Assembly: GCF_000761215.1 (NCBI RefSeq)
Contig: NZ_CP009438.1
Location: 6,118,501 to 6,182,500 of the forward strand
Reading direction: 5' to 3'
DNA: 64,000 nt
Source of the DNA: Streptomyces glaucescens
Lineage (GTDB): Bacteria > Actinomycetota > Actinomycetes > Streptomycetales > Streptomycetaceae
Part shown: piece after piece, positions 59,676 through 64,000 of the stretch
Layout of the letters: each line of letters starts with the position of its first letter
Position numbering within the stretch: position 1 is the stretch's first letter
The notes under the pieces: model-generated
What the model was told of the DNA's origin: nothing
Database searches by the model: none
Seen by the model: only the letters and a program-made list of their open reading frames with translations
Made by a program: the position numbers and the translations under genes

Positions 59676-61234
59676 CGGGAACCACGCGAGGCCCGGCGCC
59701 ACATCCGGCCCCTTCGCCTGCGCCCCCGCCGCGGACGGTTTCGGCGTCGTCGCCGTCTCCGGCCCCTGCGCCTGTGCTCCCGCCGCGGGTGGTTTCGGCG
59801 TCGTCGCCGTCTCCGGCCCCTGCGCCTGTGCTCCCGCCGCGGGCGGTTTCGGCATCGTCGCCGTCCCCGGCCCCTTCGCCCCCGCCCCGGGCGGTTTCGG
59901 CCGTGTCACCGCGCCCGGTGCCACGACCCGGGCCCCCGCCCGCGCCGCCGCGACCGGTGCGGACCCCGCCGCCGGACTCGGCGGCGGGGTCCGCGGAGCC
60001 GGCCGCGACCCCCGTCCTCCGGCTGGACCGGGAGAAGCTGCTGGCCGCCCGCCTGCACGCGGTGAAGGTCCGCCCCTACCTGGCGGACGCGCTGTTCGCG
60101 CTGCACGTCGTGGAGGACCGGTCGGTGCCGACGATGGCGGTGGACGCGTACTGGCGCTGCTACGTCTCGCCCGCATTCGTGGCCCGTACCCCCGTGGAGG
60201 AGCTGGCGGGTGTGTGGGTCCACGAGGTCTCCCACCTCCTGCGGGACCACCACGGGCGCGGCGAGCGCTACGCGCGGCAACACGACGGGCACGGGCCGGG
60301 CGAGCGGCTGCGGCGGAACATCGCCGCCGACTTCGAGATCAACGACGACATCTACGGCGAGGGACTGCCCCGGCCCGCCGGGGCGGTGCTGCCCTCGCTG
60401 CTGCGGCTGCCCGACGAACTGCTGATGGAGGAGTACCTGCGGATGGCGTCGATGTCCTCCCTGGCCACGGAGCTGGCCTGGCTGGACTGCGGCAGCGGCG
60501 CCGACGGGCAGGAGCGGCCGTGGGAGCTGGGCGCCGACGGGGCCCACGGGCTGAGCAGGCAGCAGCGCGACGCGGTCCGCTTCCGGGTGGCGGAGGGCAT
60601 CAAGGGCAGGCCCGGTGACGCCCCGGAGGGGTGGCGCCGCTGGGCCGACGAGGCGTTCCACCCGCCCCAGCCGTGGCGGCAGTTGCTGGGCGCGGCGGTC
60701 CGCTCGGCGGCGGGTGCCCCGGGAGCGGGGGAGAACCACAGCTACCGGCGCCCGTCCCGGCGTTCGGCGAGCGTCCCCGGGGTGGTGCTGCCGAGCCTGC
60801 GCCGTACGCCGCCCCGGGTCTGCGTGGTGATCGACACCTCCGGATCGGTGAGCGACGCCGAGCTGGGCAGCGCGCTGCTGGAGGTGGCCGCGATCTCCCG
60901 GGCGGTGGGCGGGCGGCGCGACCTGGTCTCGGTGGTCTCGTGCGACGCGGCGGCCGGGATCGCCGTGCCGATCTGCCGGGCCGAGAGTATCGAGCTGATC
61001 GGCGGCGGGGGCACGGACCTGCGCTCGGGGTTCGCCCGGGCCCTGCGCTCGCGGCCCCGCCCGGACGTCGTCGTCGCCCTCACGGACGGCCAGACGCCGT
61101 GGCCCTCCGCGCAGCCGCCCTGCCGCACCGTCGTCGGCCTCTTCCCCCGCCCCGCCCGCCCCGTCCACGAGGACGACCCGGACTACGTCCCGGACCGACC
61201 GCCGGCCTGGGCACGGGTGGTGACCATCGGCTGA
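59672..61234 (+). CDS. VWA-like putative metallopeptidase partner of MoxR
   Basis: 520 residues. Residues 1-115 are proline-rich repeats. The next domain has HEVSHLLRDH (HExxH at about 184-188, a zinc-peptidase signature) with AADFEINDDIYG downstream. The C-terminus is a VWA-like fold with CVVIDTSGSVSDAELG (MIDAS-type DxSGS, Asp near 388) and GGGTDLRSGF. This combination is found in DUF2201-type proteins next to MoxR ATPases. Either the metallopeptidase is active, or the HExxH is only structural. ATG overlaps the ATPase stop. Confidence 0.85.
   Translation: MTGTTRGPAPHPAPSPAPPPRTVSASSPSPAPAPVLPPRVVSASSPSPAPAPVLPPRAVSASSPSPAPSPPPRAVSAVSPRPVPRPGPPPAPPRPVRTPPPDSAAGSAEPAATPVLRLDREKLLAARLHAVKVRPYLADALFALHVVEDRSVPTMAVDAYWRCYVSPAFVARTPVEELAGVWVHEVSHLLRDHHGRGERYARQHDGHGPGERLRRNIAADFEINDDIYGEGLPRPAGAVLPSLLRLPDELLMEEYLRMASMSSLATELAWLDCGSGADGQERPWELGADGAHGLSRQQRDAVRFRVAEGIKGRPGDAPEGWRRWADEAFHPPQPWRQLLGAAVRSAAGAPGAGENHSYRRPSRRSASVPGVVLPSLRRTPPRVCVVIDTSGSVSDAELGSALLEVAAISRAVGGRRDLVSVVSCDAAAGIAVPICRAESIELIGGGGTDLRSGFARALRSRPRPDVVVALTDGQTPWPSAQPPCRTVVGLFPRPARPVHEDDPDYVPDRPPAWARVVTIG
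59737..59906 (+). repeat. 54-bp in-frame coding repeat of the VWA protein
   Basis: GGTTTCGGCGTCGTCGCCGTC-type units start at 59737, 59791 and 59845 (period 54) and again at 59893 (48 bp later). They encode an 18-residue PPRxVSASSPSPAPAPVL unit. The high identity suggests recent expansion. Confidence 0.9.
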
Positions 61235-61272
61235 CGTCCGCGCGGGGCGGTGCACGGGCCAGGGCCGCTGCG

Positions 61273-61288
61273 CGCCGGCTCCCCGGCG
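61273..61288. terminator. Weak hairpin between convergent VWA and ClpC genes
   Basis: CGCCGG (61273-61278) and CCGGCG (61283-61288) give a 6-bp stem in the 58-bp gap. It is the only candidate terminator here. Confidence 0.35.
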
Positions 61289-61292
61289 GGGG

Positions 61293-63842
61293 TCAGCCGA
61301 CCGGAGCGCCCTGCGGCTGGAAGGCGAGACGGTTGTCCGTGACGTCCACGGTGACCCGGTCGCCCTCCGTGATCCGGCCGTCCAGCAGCAGCCGGGACAG
61401 CCGATTGTCGACCTCGCGCTGGATGGTGCGGCGCAGCGGCCGGGCGCCGTACTCCGGCTGGTAGCCCTGCCGGGACAGCCAGTCCACGGCCGCGTCGGTG
61501 AACTCGACGGTGACGCCCTGCGCGGTGAGCAGCCGGCGGGTGTGCTCCAGCAGCAGGTCGGTGATCCGGTGCAGCTGGTCGGGGGTGAGCTGGCGGAACA
61601 CCACGATCTCGTCGATCCGGTTGAGGAACTCCGGCCGGAAGTGCTCGCGCAGCGGGCGCAGGACCTGCTCCCGGCGCGCCTCCTCGTCGGCCTCCCCGCC
61701 GCCCGGCCCGAACCCGATGCCCGCGCCGCGCCGGATGATCGCCTCCGAGCCGAGGTTGCTGGTCATCACGATGACCGTGTTGGTGAAGTCGACCGTCCGG
61801 CCCTGCGAGTCGGTGAGCCGGCCGTCGTCGAGCACCTGGAGCAGGATGTTGAAGACGTCCGGGTGCGCCTTCTCCACCTCGTCGAGCAGGAGCAGCGAGT
61901 ACGGGTGTCGGCGGACCACCTCGGTGAGCTGCCCGGCCTCCTCGTGGCCGACGTACCCGGGCGGGGCGCCCACCAGGCGGCTGACCGTGTGCCGCTCCTG
62001 GTACTCGCTCATGTCGAGGCGGACCATCCGGTCCTCGCTGCCGAACAGCGCCTCGGCGAGGGCGCGGGCCAGCTCCGTCTTGCCGACACCGGTCGGGCCG
62101 AGGAAGAGGAAGCTGCCGATCGGCCGGTCGGGCGAGCCGAGCCCGGCCCGGGAGCGCAGCACCGCGTCCGAGACGACCCGTACCGCCTCCTCCTGGCCGA
62201 CCACCCGCTCGTGCAGATGTTCCTCCAGGCCGAGCAGCCGGTCCTTCTCCTCCTCGGTGAGCCGGCTGACGGGGATGCCGGTCAGCCGGGACACCACCTC
62301 GGCGATCGCCTCCGCGGTCACCTCCAGGTGCTGGCCCTCGTCGGCCTCGCCGTCCCCGGCGGCCTCCGCGATCCGCCGCTTCAGCTCGGCGATGCGGTCC
62401 CGCAGCCGCATCGCCTCCTCGTAACTCTCGTCCGCGACCGCCTGGTCCTTGTCCCGGACCAGCTGCTCCGCCTCGCGCTCCATGGCCCGTACGTCCGTGC
62501 CCTTGGTGCGGGCCCGCAGCCGCACCCGCGCGCCCGCCTGGTCGATCAGGTCGATCGCCTTGTCCGGCAGCCGCCGGTCGGTCAGGTAGCGGTCGGACAG
62601 CTCCACGGCCGCCGCCAGCGCCTCGTCGCTGTACCGGACCTGGTGGTGGGCCTCGTAGCGGTCGCGCAGCCCGCGCAGGATCTCCAGCGCGTCCTCGGTG
62701 GTCGGCTCCGGCACCAGGATCGGCTGGAAACGGCGGGCCAGCGCCGCGTCCTTCTCGATCCGGCGGAACTCCTCCAGCGTGGTCGCGCCGACGATGTGCA
62801 GCTCGCCGCGCGCCAGGGCCGGCTTGAGGATGTTCCCCGCGTCCATCGAGCCGCCCTCGCCACCGCCGCCCGCGCCGACCACCGTGTGCAGCTCGTCGAT
62901 GAAGACGATCAGCTGGTCGGAGTGGCTGCGGATCTCGTCGACGATGTTGTTCATCCGCTCCTCGAAGTCACCCCGGTACCGGGTCCCCGCGACCACACCG
63001 GTGAGGTCGAGGGCCACCACCCGCCGCCCGGTGAGGACGTCCGGCACGTCCCCGTCGGCGATCCGCTGCGCCAGCCCCTCCACGATGGCGGTCTTGCCGA
63101 CGCCCGCGTCACCGATCAGCACCGGGTTGTTCTTGCCCCGGCGGGACAGCACCTCGATGGTCTGCTCGATCTCGTCGTCCCGCCCGATCACCGGGTCGAT
63201 ACGGCCCCGGCGCGCCTGGTCGGTGAGATCGCGGCCGTACTTGTCGAGCGTCGGTGTCGCGCCCTGCCGCGGCCGTTCGGCGCGGGTCCCCGGCCGGGCG
63301 GGCTGCCCGGCCTCGGGCGCCTCGGGCGGCAGGCCGCCGGGGGAGAAGCGCGCCGCGTTCAGGATGTGCCCGGCCGCGGAGTCCGGGTTGTTGGCGAGCG
63401 CGCTGAGGACGTGCTCCGGGCCGATGTAGCCGGTGCCGCTCGCGCGGGCCAGGTCGTGCGCGTCGAGCAGGGCCCGCTTGACGGCCGGGGTGAGGGACAG
63501 CGAGGTCGGCGGCGGCGCCTCGCCCTCCGTGTACTTGACCGGTCCCGAGCGTTCGTCGATCTCCGACGCCAGGGAGTCCGGGTCGGCGACCCCGGAGCGG
63601 CTGAGCAGACTCCGGGTCGGCTCGGCGGACAGGGCGGCGCGCAGCAGGTGCTGGGTGTCCAGATCCCGGCTGCCGTGTTCGGCGGCGTACCGCGCGGCAC
63701 CCTGCACCAGATCCCGGGCCGGCTGGCTCAGGAGCCTGCCGATGTCGATCTGACGCGGGCCGGGGCGGGGGCCGCCGAAGAAGCGGGCGAGGAATTCTCC
63801 GAAGGGGTCGTAGCCCTCCGGTCCGGTGAAACCGCTGGTCAT
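61293..63842 (-). CDS. clpC: ClpC-type AAA+ unfoldase
   Basis: 849 residues. N-domain (about 20-170), AAA-1 with Walker A GDAGVGKT and KPALARGELHIVGATT, a UVR-like middle (YEEAMRLRDRIAELKRR) and AAA-2 with Walker A GPTGVGKT, LVGAPPGYVGHEEAGQLTE and LLLLDEVEKAHPDVFNILLQ. The short UVR-type insertion rather than a ClpB coiled coil marks it as ClpC. A ClpP-binding tripeptide loop (IGF, in GIGFGPGG) is present, so it may feed ClpP. ATG 63842 has GGGAA upstream; a longer frame exists but lacks the expected N-domain start. It is probably a second, ClpC2-like paralogue. Confidence 0.92.
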   Translation of the reverse strand: MTSGFTGPEGYDPFGEFLARFFGGPRPGPRQIDIGRLLSQPARDLVQGAARYAAEHGSRDLDTQHLLRAALSAEPTRSLLSRSGVADPDSLASEIDERSGPVKYTEGEAPPPTSLSLTPAVKRALLDAHDLARASGTGYIGPEHVLSALANNPDSAAGHILNAARFSPGGLPPEAPEAGQPARPGTRAERPRQGATPTLDKYGRDLTDQARRGRIDPVIGRDDEIEQTIEVLSRRGKNNPVLIGDAGVGKTAIVEGLAQRIADGDVPDVLTGRRVVALDLTGVVAGTRYRGDFEERMNNIVDEIRSHSDQLIVFIDELHTVVGAGGGGEGGSMDAGNILKPALARGELHIVGATTLEEFRRIEKDAALARRFQPILVPEPTTEDALEILRGLRDRYEAHHQVRYSDEALAAAVELSDRYLTDRRLPDKAIDLIDQAGARVRLRARTKGTDVRAMEREAEQLVRDKDQAVADESYEEAMRLRDRIAELKRRIAEAAGDGEADEGQHLEVTAEAIAEVVSRLTGIPVSRLTEEEKDRLLGLEEHLHERVVGQEEAVRVVSDAVLRSRAGLGSPDRPIGSFLFLGPTGVGKTELARALAEALFGSEDRMVRLDMSEYQERHTVSRLVGAPPGYVGHEEAGQLTEVVRRHPYSLLLLDEVEKAHPDVFNILLQVLDDGRLTDSQGRTVDFTNTVIVMTSNLGSEAIIRRGAGIGFGPGGGEADEEARREQVLRPLREHFRPEFLNRIDEIVVFRQLTPDQLHRITDLLLEHTRRLLTAQGVTVEFTDAAVDWLSRQGYQPEYGARPLRRTIQREVDNRLSRLLLDGRITEGDRVTVDVTDNRLAFQPQGAPVG

Positions 63843-63900
63843 GGCGTTCCCATCCGGCGTCCCTGCGCGGGTCGGGGACGCCCTCGCTGATCGACGTGCC

Positions 63901-63932
63901 GGAGCCGGGTAACCCGGGCGGGAGCCGGTTAC
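63901..63932. promoter_or_regulatory. Repeated GGAGCCGG and GGTTAC elements upstream of clpC
   Basis: GGAGCCGGGTAAC (63901-63913) and GGAGCCGGTTAC (63921-63932) are near-direct repeats; GTAACC (63909-63914) and GGTTAC (63927-63932) also form an inverted pair, and CCGGGT-A-ACCCGG is centred at 63911. It may be an operator for the clpC promoter. The 158 bp from 63843 to the window end otherwise shows nothing definite. Confidence 0.4.
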
Positions 63933-64000
63933 ACACACGGGGGCGCGCTCGTAGAACACCTTCGCACGATCGCCGAGGGGGAGCACTTCGAGCCACAGCC

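Noticed and set aside
63843..64000. HspR or ClgR operator upstream of clpC
   Set aside because: No CTTGAGT-N7-ACTCAAG was found, and the CGATCG/GCGAA region fits a ClgR box only poorly.

Overview
The window is very GC-rich actinobacterial DNA and almost certainly a Streptomyces chromosome. Evidence: strong third-position GC bias, many GTG and some TTG starts, GTGA/ATGA start-stop overlaps, long GC hairpin terminators, probable leaderless starts, and typical Streptomyces proteins (an XlnA-type xylanase, a fused PcaL, a GH62 enzyme with a CBM13-like module). The order of the first ~23 kb (IclR regulator, allantoinase, allantoicase ... two-component pair ... GntR/ABC/ROK ... SNF2 plus SWIM proteins) resembles what I remember of the S. 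coelicolor chromosome; this is recollection, not a search.

Layout. 1-3.8 kb: allantoin use (AllR-type repressor, allantoinase, allantoicase). 3.9-7.5 kb: an SDR and a DHFR-fold reductase, divergent, then a regulator joining an IS30-type HTH to a MarR/GbsR-type domain, with a DMT exporter. 7.7-11.5 kb: small membrane protein, NarL-type two-component system, cytochrome P450. 11.6-18.4 kb: polyol/sugar locus with a Gfo/Idh/MocA dehydrogenase divergent from a GntR regulator, a three-part ABC importer, a ROK kinase and a membrane protein; one palindrome lies in both key promoter regions. 18.5-23.8 kb: SNF2 helicase and SWIM-finger protein. 23.9-26.1 kb: hydrolase relic, ArsB/SLC13-like transporter with an apparent CTG or ATC start, Usp-like protein. 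26.2-34.5 kb: secreted hemicellulose degradation (GH62, GH43, GH27, GH10 and a feruloyl esterase-like protein); GH43 and GH27 are divergent with mirrored promoters and LacI-like palindromes.

34.6-47.2 kb looks like a cold-adaptation or RNA-metabolism island. It holds two DEAD-box helicases, CspA, a CBS protein, a MerR-like regulator, an RNase J, a DesA3-like desaturase with its flavin/2Fe-2S reductase, and a PucR-type regulator. A 41-bp direct repeat containing the 5' end of pcaL bounds it on both sides (36/41 identical, 12,530 bp apart), and the left edge also carries what looks like a broken panD start. The first helicase mRNA has its whole ribosome-binding site in a 9-bp hairpin.

47.2-64 kb: pcaL (fused PcaD/PcaC), an MBL-fold protein, exonuclease III, a large secreted SGNH esterase, a small unknown, a secreted CocE-like hydrolase, a frameshifted membrane protein, gamma-glutamyltranspeptidase, a three-gene cassette (unknown protein, MoxR-type AAA+ ATPase, HExxH/VWA-like protein) preceded by an 18-codon probable leaderless leader ORF, and a ClpC-type ATPase. 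No tRNA, rRNA, CRISPR array or intact insertion sequence was seen.
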